Shown here one piece after another: positions 25,401 through 36,356 of a stretch of 64,000 nt of DNA; the stretch's first letter is position 1; every line of letters begins with the position of its first letter. The position numbers and the translations under genes were made by a program. Below the pieces are notes generated by a model. That model was not told the origin of the DNA. It was given only the letters and a program-made list of their open reading frames with translations, and searched no databases. Source of the stretch: Alligator mississippiensis (lineage: Eukaryota > Chordata > Crocodylia > Alligatoridae); NCBI RefSeq assembly GCF_030867095.1, contig NC_081827.1, positions 24,557,001-24,621,000 of the forward strand, read 5' to 3'.

Positions 25401-26212
25401 ACATACCCCTTTAACAATTCCCATATTGTACTGCAGGGAACCACGGGCTGACCATGAGTAATCTGGTTCAGCCAACCCAGGCTGCCCTATGCACTGCTGC
25501 CATCTGTCACCAGGCAGACTAAAGAAGCCTGCAGAGCATGCTGTGATGTGTTCCCAAAAATCCCCTGGCTGCACAATGTTGCAAGGTCTCCACTCTTTTG
25601 GGCTTTAGCATTCAAATGTCTGTATATGAGGCTCTGAGTAAGTTTTTTTACCAGGAAAACAAACCTGGGAGAATTCTCCCAGATTATTTGAATGTGTGTA
25701 CGTAGCCTTAGTTTCCTATGCCTGCTACAGTTTCTACAAGTGAAATATATAACTTCTGTGAGGCTTCCCTATGGTTTTGTGCACAGCAAATGCAAACTTG
25801 TATATGGCTCAGAAGAGAGTTACATTTGAGGTGATATAGCACTTATATGCTCCAGTCTCTGTACCACTGAGGCCATACTTATATTTGGCTGTAGCTTTGC
25901 CTGAAACTCTCTTTAGCACCACAAGAGAAAGACATGTATCACTAAAGCTACAAACAAAATCCACTTGGGTAGACGAGACTGAAAAAAGGCCTACAGCATA
26001 GAATCTGAATATTCTGTTTTACTACAGTGCCAGGTCTACCAATCACCAAGCACTTAACCATCCATATGCACACATCACTTTAACACAACTAGTTCTGGTC
26101 TGGAGGGTGGCAATTACTATAGCATAGTATGTTACACAACTATTGGGGGAGAGGAACACAAATCTGGGTCAGAACACTAAGTTTAAACACAGTGAGATGT
26201 TATCATGGGCTA

Positions 26213-26640
26213 TTTATAGATTTCATAGACATTAGGGGCTGGAAGAGACCTCGTGAGATGATCGAGTCCAGCCCTACCACCATAGGCAGGAAGTCAGCTG
26301 GGATCAAGTGACCCTAGCAAGAAATATATTCACATGTTTTTGAAAGAGTCCAGAGTAGGTGCTTGCACCACCTCTGGGGGGAGTCTGTTCCAGATCCTGG
26401 ACACTCGCATCGTAAAGAACTTTTTTCTTATGTCTAGTCTAAATCAGCCTTCCTGGAGTTTATGGCCTTTAGACTTTTGTTAACCCTTGGGGAGCTCTGG
26501 TAAACAGCTGTTCTCCCATGTCCTGATGCACCCCTCTTATATAATTGTAGGCTGCCACCAAGTCCCCCCTGAGCCTTCTCTTTTCCAGACTGATGAGTCC
26601 CAAGTCCCTCAGCCCTTTAATATCTACATACTGCAGTCAG
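26213..26640 (-). mobile_element. CR1 3' end, antisense
   Basis: Starts with ATAGATTTCATAGACATTAG and GGGCTGGAAGAGACC, the antisense CR1 tail, and continues through the CAAGTCCCCCCTGAGCCTTC block, equivalent to antisense of the CR1 at 54900-55370. It is in the same transcriptional sense as RELN. Confidence 0.8.
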
Positions 26641-28539
26641 AGCTTCAACTGAGAGACTTCTTGTCACCTCCCCACTGGAAACACCATGAAATGCAGTATA
26701 TCTGAGAAAAAAAGTGGCCATGTTGATCCTGTCAGGCTCTGAAGCTGCTGTTCTAGGAGGTCAGGTCTTACAGGCCTGAGGCTTCGGGTCACTGCATTAT
26801 CTCTTCAGAACACAACGTGTACTCTTTGCACCAAATACTAATATTCCCTTGAGACTGATCTGGAAACCATATTAGTACAACATCTGCCATCAAATCCAAC
26901 ATGCCATGCCTACAACAATATTGCTAATTGCTGATTCTGTTGAACAATCTCTATCCACTATGAGATGGACGGATACAGGGCCTGATGCAATTTCCTCTGG
27001 CTGCAACAGATGCAGAATCAACCCAAAGACCAACACTAAAATCAGAGTCACTCTTGTCGATGTAGTTTTCAGCTCTGTGAACCCATAAGGACAAGTGTAC
27101 TGGGAAGAGGAAGGTTCACTCTAAGGAGGGCAAGGGGTAATACTGCCACCAACTTCCTTTGGGCAATTCCAAGGGAAGACAAGACAAGATATGTTCTGCT
27201 TGGAGTCCCTGCAGCTCCTGGCTAGCTGGCTCTGCCCCTCTGGGTCTACTGTGTCCACTTTGCAGTTGCAGTACCTCAGTGGTGAAAAGTATGAATGCAG
27301 TTAGGCCTCTGTGGCTCTGCTCTGGGTAGACATACTGTTGATGGAGGTCCACAATTCAGGGGATGTTTGTTCAAAATGAAATAAAGGGCTTGCAGAAGGT
27401 GTCCCAAACAATGAACTCGCTCTCTGCAGAGGCAGGGCAGGTGGTCAGTTTTGTTTATGAATGAAAAGTAAATACCTAGATTGCAATCAATTCCCTGTTC
27501 CTTTCTAGTGCATAAGCTTATTTTAGTGAATATGGCTATTAAGGAAACAGATGTTTTCCAAAGTAAGCATGAACATCCATAGTCAAATCTAGCTTTTACA
27601 GCTGTATGAAGATTTAGCATAGAAACCACCTTCAAAATGATCCCTTTTCCAACAACTAATTTAGGGTCTAATTGTTTGATTATAAAGTAACCATTTGTGC
27701 CAAATCCTAGGGTATAAAAATGATTCCAAGCTGCTTCCCAGCCAGAGTTTCAAGTCTTCTGCTTTTAAACGTCATGCTAAATCTTTTTTTTTTGTCACAT
27801 GCAAGAAACAAAACTAAATCCAGCTTCTGCTGGGAATGGGTACAATTAGATCTGTATTTGGCAGGAACATCTAGCAGTGTTACAGTAGTCATTATTCTGG
27901 AACACCTGCCTGTAAGAAAATGGTTTTTGCTTAATTCTATCTGGCTTTCGCCCCAAAAGGAAAATTCTGCACCAGGGCGATTTATTACAATTTGGTATGT
28001 TAGGGACTGACAGCAACTAATGCACATTGGTTTAATGCTGTCTTATAGCAGTAGTGAAAATGAGACACCTTTAAAAAAAATAAAGAATAAAGAATGTTCA
28101 AAACATTCTTTATTATCCACTCACATACGCTGTCTATTGAACAGTGCTTATTGCCTTTAATGTAATGATATAAAACTAAGGGCAAGATCCAATAATGGAT
28201 CTGGGTCTCTACTCATATACTACAACACCTAATTTCTGGGTGCTTGGAATGGCATGCTCCAGAATCTTGTGTTAACCTGAGTGCCCTATACCAAGCATGG
28301 GGAGAGTTAAGCACCTTGAAATGGGATCTAGAATAGCTGGAATGATGGGCAGTGAAATGCCTAAGGTCACTACACTTAGAGCAGGCCAATAGGGAAATAC
28401 TGAGAACAGCGTTGAATCTCAAGTCCTGCCCCACAGGTACCTTACAAGGTGTTGCAGGCACTTCCATCTCCAGCCTAGAACCCTCTCCTGCAGGCAGGCA
28501 CCTAATGCCTTTTCTTTCTATGAACTGAGCAGGGTTTTT

Positions 28540-28920
28540 TTTTCTTTTAAAATGCTGCTGGAGGAGGCTGTGCCCCCTTTTTATAATAGCTTGGTGGTAA
28601 AAACCCTCACCCATGAAGTGGGAGATCCTGGTTCTACTCCTTTGAATGCATGAGGCTATCCAAACCGACATCTCCCAGGTGCCAAATGCTCAGCTGGGAG
28701 AGAATACAACCTGTACCTCCTGTTGAAGCGAGGCCACTGAACTCAAGATTCATTAGGTTTGAAAGTACAAGCATGACCCTGAAACCCACACTACTTCAGG
28801 GACTCCTGTATTTTATCCAGCCTGTTTAATGCAGAACAGGTCTAGAGCAGGGACCAGAACCCAGGTCTTCTCTCTCCCAGGTGAGTGCTCGAACCAGAAG
28901 GTTGCAGCGTCATGCTTTCT
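28540..28920. repeat. SINE-like repeat with inverted tRNA-like ends
   Basis: At 28577-28640 the plus strand reads TAGCTTGGTGGTAAAAACCC, then CCTGGTTCTACTCC, resembling tRNA A and B boxes. At 28846-28905 the minus strand reads GAGCACTCACCTGGGAGAGA and ACCTGGGTTCTGGTCC, again tRNA-like. The two face each other, so this is either two SINEs or one inverted element. Confidence 0.5.
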
Positions 28921-29734
28921 TTCTTTGTGCTCCCTGACCCAATGAATTTTGAATTCGTTCCTGCACAGTGGAACAGCTTCAACAGGAACCCAGGAGAGCA
29001 CTACCCAGTAGGCTACACTTCCAACCACTGCATTCTGGGACGAGTCTGATCCTGTCAGTCTGTGTTAGGCATGCTCAAAGACTGAGGCTCTCTGGGGACC
29101 TGGACAGAGGAATTTCTGACTTCTGAACCTTGACAGAGTTTTGGGATGAATCTGGCATTGAGCTGCTTAGCTGTGTCAAAACAGACAGTTCCAGGATCAT
29201 GCAAAGAGGCAACTCAAGGTGTTTGAGGAACGTTAAATTCAACCAGGGAGGCATCCATGGAGTTAAGGCACCTGCATGCTTAGGTGGTGGCTGAACAGAG
29301 GTTTTCAAAATCACAATATCACGTGTAGGTTTCTAAACTCTGCCTCAGTCCTAGCTTAGGTGACTAAGTCACATGGAAAGAATATACACCTATCCCATTA
29401 CATTAAACTGGATACCAGAAAAAAAATACGCATCTGGAAAAAGCCAAAAAAGCTAAAGCTTGCTTGTTCTGATACACCTCTATCGTTTCCTACTGCAGTA
29501 CACACCAGCCTTTCTACTGTCTTATGAGGGATAAAGAGGGCTATAAGGGCTGATCCTATGCCCAGCAAAGTGAAAGGAGAGATCCTCATAGATTAGACTG
29601 TTAGTGTAGTACATAGGGACTCTATGGCCTGCGGTTGATATGCATGAAATTCTAAAGATAGTCATAATCAATAGAAGAACAGAGTCTAATGGTATTTTAT
29701 AAGATAAAATCATAAGATTTACCTTATGTGATTA

Positions 29735-29925
29735 TAGGACTAGAAGTATCATGTAATCTAACCCCCTGCATAAATATAGGATGTGCTATTTCTAAACCAC
29801 CCAAGACAGGTGGCCTATTCAGCTTCTTAAACAATTCCAGTGAAGGAGATGCCACAACCTCTCTCAGATGCTTGCTCCATTGTCCTATAGTGCTTACAGT
29901 TAATATCACCTTGAGATCTTCATAA
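29735..29925 (-). mobile_element. Old CR1 fragment, antisense
   Basis: ATGTAATCTAACCCCCTGCA and the later ATTCCAGTGAAGGAGATGCC block resemble antisense CR1 3' sequence. Diverged and truncated. Confidence 0.5.
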
Positions 29926-31794
29926 CTACATTTTTCAGAAAGTGGCTTTGCATTTTCTGGATTTTGTAGGTCTAAGAAGCCTGTATAGTTATTTTATACA
30001 GCAGTATGGAGTTTGATTTGTATTTTCTATAAATAGAATTTAAAATAAGGATAAATAAGGATTTCTCATTAAGACTACATATGGAGATGCTTTAGCTATT
30101 ATTTATATGGTCATAGTGCCCCAAATGTGCTAGGTACTATAATGCTTTTGAGGGACACTGTTTCTATCTCAAGTATTATGGGGTCTGAATGGAACTGTCC
30201 TTTGGACTGCAAAAGGTCCTCGGACACCATTTCAGTTCCAGTGGAAGTGCATTATCAATGGGCAAAAGTTTTTCAGCAATCACTGCCCCTAGGACATCTT
30301 CAGAGAGCCCTCTCTGGGTCACTAGTTATCTGTTGATCACAGACAGTGGAAATAGCACAAACCCTTGAAAGCCACTAGTGCACAATCTAATAGTTATCTT
30401 GTCAGGGCTACTGGTTTGACTTTAAAGGGGATGAGGGCTAACTCTGCTCTTGCTTGCTTGAGCAAATACCAAGAACTCTACTGCAGTCAGTGGTATTACA
30501 CCTCTGTACATCCTGCAGCATCAGGTCCACATAGTACAATGATAACCCCTACCAGGGAAGTTCAGTAAACATGTACAGCAAAGCTGTTTTTGAAAAGTAG
30601 TTACTTCTGTGTCTTCTAAGCCTAAGTACATTGACCTGATTATTGTTTAATTTCAGTCTCTGAAAGTACACTTTGGAATTGCAGCCCTCAATATTTTTAA
30701 ATATAAACCATGGACTAAGAAAATTTGGTAAATAATATATTCCAATTTCAAGACTATGTATTTACAATTCACATTTTTGTTACACTTAATATAAAAAGAC
30801 TTCTTGGTTCAAACCAAACTGGGAGCTGAAACAAGCCTTAGAAAACAGCAAAGGCCAAGTGGTCCAATCAATAAATATAGCTTGGTTTAGAAAATTCTGT
30901 GGCTGAGTTATCAAACCTGTACAAATTGATTATCATCAGGGATCCTAGTTTTCCATTCACTGTGGAATCTGTGTTTTTCCATAAACTATTGAAAGCATGG
31001 CAACATCCCACTTCTGCTTTCTCTTACTTTTGCTGCGGTTTTTGCCTCTCAGAAAGTCTGCCGGAGGGAGGAGGGGAGAGAGATGGAGAAATGTATTGCT
31101 GACTGGCTATGAGACAAAAAATTCAGCAAAAATGAGAGAGCAGTGATGGAGCCACTTGCTGTGGGATGCCCCATGTTTTTGGCAGGTTGCGGAAAAACAC
31201 AGATTTTTGTGTTTTTAAAGCAGAGATTTTCCATTTTCTTCCTGCAGAAAGTTAGAAACCCTGGTTATTATAATCACTTTGGTGACAGATTCTGGCTGAA
31301 ATCCTGGTTTTACTGTCAAATTCTCACTGACTCAATAAGAACAGGATTTCAAACTCTGTTTTTAACTACTATGTTGATTAGGAATGCCCAGCTGGATAAC
31401 TATGGCACAGCAATAATGGCGTTTTTGTAATAAAAACGGAAACACCCCAAATAAAGATTTGTTGCTATTCTAAGTTGGGTGGTTGTGAGTTACCCTACCA
31501 TGTGTGTGTTTATGGATATACAGGACCTGATTTTGGCTATTTCATTTACTGAAGACTACTTTGTTTACTGAAAACAGTGGGAATTTTACCTGAGGTCAGA
31601 GATGGACCACACAAATTGATGAGCACTCCCATTTCCTTCCTACTTCAAGGCCTGTTTGGAGCACTGTGTACCTTGAAGGCAGCTCTCAAACCTTAGTCAA
31701 AACTCCCACTGCCTTTACTGAAAGGCTGGCTGAGCAAGGTGCTGATTATATCCTGCAAAGCTCAAGTCCCACTGATACTCCAGCTTAAAAATGA

Positions 31795-31995
31795 AGGCGC
31801 TGACTGTGCAGTAGTGATGTGACACTATTATGCAGTAGTATTAGGCTACTGCACAGTAGCATCACAAAAATATGTTTGCTGGTGCTACTACGCAGCAACT
31901 CAGGTTACTGTGCATTTACTTAGTACTTGTTTATACAAGTACTAAATAAATACACGGTAACCACAGTAGTGTCTCATGTAGATGTGGTCACTAAG
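31795..31995. repeat. MITE-like repeat with CAGTAG motifs
   Basis: TACTGCACAGTAGCATCACA, ACTTGTTTATACAAGTACTA (itself an inverted repeat) and GTGTCTCATGTAGATG are shared with 24225-24286, 25088-25330 and 63000-63060. It lies about 130 bp from the RELN microexon. Confidence 0.55.
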
Positions 31996-32121
31996 AGCAC
32001 AAGTGAGTCCATGTCCTCTTCCACAGCATCATCATTGACAAAATTCTGGGAGAGAGTCTGTAAAAGTACTGTAGCCATACTAGCAACATGCATGGGATAT
32101 GAATTCAGGGACAGTACTTAC

Positions 32122-32127
32122 CTTACT
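32122..32127 (-). CDS. RELN: RELN hexanucleotide microexon (64), Val-Ser
   Basis: On the minus strand the sequence reads TTTTACACTAG|AGTAAG|GTAAGTACTG. The six bases are bounded by a canonical acceptor and a near-perfect donor, and they keep the frame: CT|A GTA AG|C gives Leu538-Val539-Ser540. Reelin is known to have a neuron-enriched alternative 6-nt exon encoding Val-Ser at this place, between subrepeat 8B and the C-terminal region. Skipping it joins CT to C ACT and gives Leu-Thr, also in frame. Upstream lie a TTGCTGTC stretch and a TTCTAAC branch-point-like motif. It sits 9638 bp from the exon before and 9709 bp from the exon after. Confidence 0.93.
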
Positions 32128-33754
32128 CTAGTGTAAAACCAGTGACAGCAAATAATGAAATACAACACAAGTTAGAAAATGTCTTTCAATGCATGCAGCA
32201 CTCTGATTAGTCATAAAACCCTGATGAGGTTTAGAGGCAATATAGGACTTTTCAGCTCTTTTGAAAATAAAAATTGAACAAATTATTTCTTGATTTCTTA
32301 AAGCAATATCTATACTTTTTCTTTTCTATAAAATTCATCATGCAGTTTATAAACAAAGTAAAAACAGTCATTAAAACACATCGGCGTCATACTAAATTTG
32401 GCATAAATGTTGTGAATATAAAGATAATGCCCTACCATTTTAACTGTACTATAAATATTTTGATAATCTTTGATGAAATATTCATTTAAAATAATTGCTT
32501 TCTATTAAAGAAAGGAGGCAAATGAAAATGTTTTCCCACATGGGTACTTCGTTGCAGTTAGTATATATAATTTGTATTTAAATAGTACAAATTTTTTTGC
32601 AACAAATGCAACATGAAATTCTCAACAATTCATTTGTGCCAAAAATGTGAGATTACTTTGATAATGAATAGCATGGAGTGATGGCTATGGAGGGGTTAAC
32701 TCCGTGTTTTTTGTTCAAAAGTGAACTGGTTTTTACAAAGAATTATGGGATCATGTCTTGCATTCCTTGCACAGCTAAAATTTTCCTGGATACCACTGGG
32801 AGCTTTGAGTGTGCAAAAAAGGCAGGACCAGACCCTAAATTTACAGGTTATTGTTCTGCAGTTCTTAATACCTTGGATCAGAGCTCATTCTTTCTTTATA
32901 GGGCCTGCCTTATTCACAAAAAATGGCTAGTCAAGATGCACATGCAAAGAGTGTGTGGTAACTGTGGTTTCACTGTGCAGAAGACAGGCTGTGACTTGCA
33001 CCCAGGGAAAAAAACTAAGCTAATGTGCTAATGAAATGCAGGGTTGGACACGGGCCGTTCTTAGGGTAGAAGTACTGGGACACAGGAAAAATAATCTCTT
33101 CGACGGGGTAGAGGGTCGTGAGAGAACAATGTTTTATTCTAAGAAGGACCACAGTTATGGAACGTGTGAGGGCTCTGCCCAAAGCTTTCTTCACAGGTGG
33201 AAACAGCAATTATACTGCACTAACAAATGCATCATGAAATTTAGATTTAAAGGTGCAGGAGAACTTTGATATATGTTTCACCCCACATTATTATGCAGGT
33301 CCACCACCACCCTTAAAGCAACACGACAAATAATTAGCTGCAAGACTAAATATAACTCTTGATCTGAGCCTTCAAGAGGCCGAGACGCAATAGATGTTAA
33401 CAAAATAGATGTTATATTCACTTTGAATGCCATTACAGTATTAGTATCTACATTACAGTATTAGCAATATTGCTGCTGAAAGAAATGTATGATTCAAATA
33501 ATATGTAGCCTTCTTTATTGCACCTATAAGTTTTGCATTCACATATTAATTGCAGGTCAAAATAGTGGCATTTATTCCTGCAATTTATCTGTACCCAGAG
33601 AAGAGGAGGTGTGCCTCAGAAAGTGTAGCCCATAAAGTGTTAGGTGCTAGGTCTTTATCATGATGATAAGGAGTAGATCAGAATGAACAGTGTATGATTG
33701 CCCTGTTTATAAATCAGCTATGATCTGTTTTCTGGATATAACCTGGCCTGTGGG

Positions 33755-34450
33755 CCGCTTGTACACACCATGGGGTTTACTTCAGTTTAATTCTCCCTAA
33801 ATTGAAGTGGTGGGTTTTTAAAAACCCTGCTTCTATTTAAACCAAAGTAAATCCCCATGGTGTGTACACAGGGGTTGGGGCCCAGTCCTTACCTGCCTCT
33901 CTGGTGGTAGGGGGGGAGGGCGAGCTGCCAGCAGGCTAAGCGGTCCCTGAACTGGGGCAGGGGGGTGGCAGTACTTCCCTCTGTGGCAGTAGTGGCACCC
34001 CCCGGGCGGCACCCACCCGCAGACACCTGGCCCAGATGGTCCTGGGGGGCACTGCAGCTACAGAGGGAAGCACCGGGCCCCTGCACAGCTCAGGCAGGCT
34101 CCGGGGAGGAAAAAAAAAAGAAAAGATTAGGTTCTCCATGTTCTTTTTTTTCCTTCAGTGGAGCCTGCCTGCACGGGCTGCCTGCATAGCCCCTGAGATG
34201 CATGGGACCCAGTGCTTCCTGGTTCCCTCCGTGGCTACTAAGGAAGCAAACTAAAACACCTCAGACATGTTTTATTTCACTATGTCCCAAAGTCACTTAA
34301 TGCACAATAGGCTGCCAAATGTGCAAGCAGCAGCATTAACGTGCAATACACCGCTGAACATGCAAACAGCAGTGTCATTAAAGCAGTGCAAAAGGGCATT
34401 TAACCTGCTTTAAAGGTCAATTTTGTGGCGTGTACAAAGGCCCTTTGGGA
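33755..34450. repeat. Palindromic repeat
   Basis: TACACACCATGGGGTTTACT near 33762 is inverted at 33840-33867 as AGTAAATCCCCATGGTGTGT, with ATTGAAGTGGTGGGTTTTTA between. A GC-rich block and CTGCTTTAAAGG-type sequence follow to 34445. It is likely a non-autonomous DNA element; the right end is uncertain. Confidence 0.5.
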
Positions 34451-34581
34451 CTGGTTAACTTCCAGTGGATTATGTGGTCACTGGGTTGCGGTTACCATTA
34501 GAAGGAGCAGGGAAGGTATACGGTTGCTGGAAAAGTAGTATAAAATGAGAACTCTTGCTTGCAGTGGGTCCTTAGTTATTT

Positions 34582-34698
34582 CATAGAGCAGTAAGGCTGA
34601 AAGGGACCTCAAGAAATTATTTAGTCCAACCAGTGATCAAACCTGTGACCATGGGTGTTATTAGTACCACACTCTAATCAACTGAGTTAAACTGACAA
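34582..34698 (-). repeat. Composite SINE: tRNA-Ile head with CR1 tail
   Basis: On the minus strand a tRNA-Ile(AAT)-like part (about 34698 to 34630) has A-box-like TAACTCAGTTGATTAGAG, anticodon region GTACTAATAACACC and B-box-like GGTTTGATCAC. It runs directly into a CR1-type 3' end: GACTAAATAATTTCTTGAGG, CCCTTTCAGCCTTACTG, CTATGAAAT. tRNA-Ile/CR1 composite SINEs are known in birds. The acceptor stem is degraded, so it is not a functional tRNA gene. Confidence 0.7.
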
Positions 34699-35199
34699 TA
34701 CTTTCTCTGTAAGGAAGCAGTACCCCTACCTGCCCTCTCACCAGTCTTCCTCAAGGTAGGAACTAGAAATCAAAAATATATTGGGGTGGAGAGAAGTTGG
34801 CAGGAACCTAGAGTGGTTCACTAGCAGTGCCTAACAGGTTAGGAGGGCAAGGTCCTTTGCTTGTTCATGGAGGAGGAGTGGAGAAAATAGGGGAGGGTTC
34901 ATGTGAGGAGAGCAGGAGTGGATTATGGTAAAACAGGGGCATCTCAGGGCAGGATACCGAGGACAAATATAGACATCCTCAGCAGTCCAAAGGTTATTTT
35001 TCTTATTAAAAGGCTTCTACCCCTTTAAAAAATGGAATTTAATAACATTAGGATTAGACACTCAGGTCTAGAAGAGCTACAGCTCATGCAGAACACAGGG
35101 CAGGGGCAAGAACCAAAAGTCCACAGTTGTGCCCTCCTACAGCTGTGGAGCTATAGGAGTTGTAGGTATAAGTTACAGCAAACTCAGGATTGCTCTAAC

Positions 35200-35600
35200 T
35201 TGGTGTATCTACATGAGATGGTTACTGCAGAGCTGCCTAATTAGCTCTACAGGAAAGTCTCAGTGTCTACACATGTAGCCTTATTAGGCTGCAGGAAACT
35301 AGTTAACTCTGCCATAGGTTAGTACTTGTAAACACAAGTACTATCCTATGGTGGCATTCTTTAGTGCACAGCAACACACATGGATGCTGACACGGCTGGC
35401 TGAGGCACACTGAGCCAGGTTGGAGTAGCCCTGGGCTGGCAGGCTGGCCCCCGGGGCCCCCTGCCAGCTGAGGCTGCTCTGACCCAGCTCAATGTGCACA
35501 TGCATACATGTAAACGTGGCGCCTGGGAGAATTAAACTCCAGCATGATGTGTGTTTATTGTGTTTATGTGTTATTGTGTTGCATTAGTTGCATGTGATAG
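35200..35600. repeat. Dispersed MITE-like repeat, copy B
   Basis: Second copy of the repeat at 2515-2985, in the same orientation, with the shared blocks AACTCTGCCATAGG, ACACAAGTACTATCCT and CCCTGGGCTGGCAGGCTGGC. Confidence 0.6.
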
Positions 35601-36356
35601 CCCACCTATGCCCTCCTGGGACCATTCTGTTAGCCTATATTTCCCAGGGGTTAAGACACTTAGGGTGTGATTCTCAGTCCCCCAAAATGCCTCCTATGCT
35701 AGAAGGCATTATGGTGCATGTAACCAGAACAGCTGCTCCTCCCCAACCAGGGAGTTCACTATGTCTGGGGAATCCTCACCCAGTCCCATAACTAAGGGGG
35801 TGGAGTTAACTGGAGCAGCAGCCCTGGGCACAGATTTGGGGGGAGGAAAGCCAAAAGTAACAGCTGCCACTGCTGGTCGTGCTGCTGGCAGCTAGGGCCT
35901 GCCACTGCCCTGTTGTGCCTCTGTCCTCACTTGACAACTTAGGTCAAATTTCTGGCCAGTTGATACCATGGTAGCACAAAGGGGTGGGACTGGGAGGTGA
36001 GGAGTTTTGCATGCTTAACCCCCTGTCTGAATAAAATGAGTATGAATCTTGACTTTATCATACACATCTATGGTATTTACAGAAAATATTTCTAAAAAGT
36101 GATACTTACAGAGAATATGGTTAGAATACTGAGGTCTAAAACGAGATGGTGTGGATGGTACATGTACCACCTTCTTTCATATGTGGGGGTTGTATGCAAG
36201 AGCCCCTAAAGGATGCATTTACAATGTGGATAGGCTGTCCAGGTTTAAAGAATGAAAATTCAGGACATTCTGACTAGGGGCCTGGAAGAGGGCAGGCGAG
36301 GATGATTTTAGTGGGGTCAGAGAGATGGAACTTATAGAGCATGAGAAAAAGGTGTG

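Larger units (their letters stand above)
22413..32121 (-). other. RELN intron between microexon and last exon (9.7 kb)
   Basis: GT-AG intron of 9709 bp. It contains MITE-like repeats (24050-25400), a long-TIR hAT element, a CR1 tail, a tRNA-like inverted pair and an older CR1 piece. 22600-23990 and 26720-28540 show no recognisable feature. Confidence 0.8.

Noticed and set aside
32678..33031. A 117-codon plus-strand open frame with several Cys residues
   Set aside because: No recognisable family, no splice context, and antisense within a RELN intron. Cysteine spacing is irregular.
34630..34698. Functional tRNA-Ile gene
   Set aside because: The acceptor stem is not paired, box sequences have substitutions and the segment continues into a CR1 tail, so it is a SINE head.
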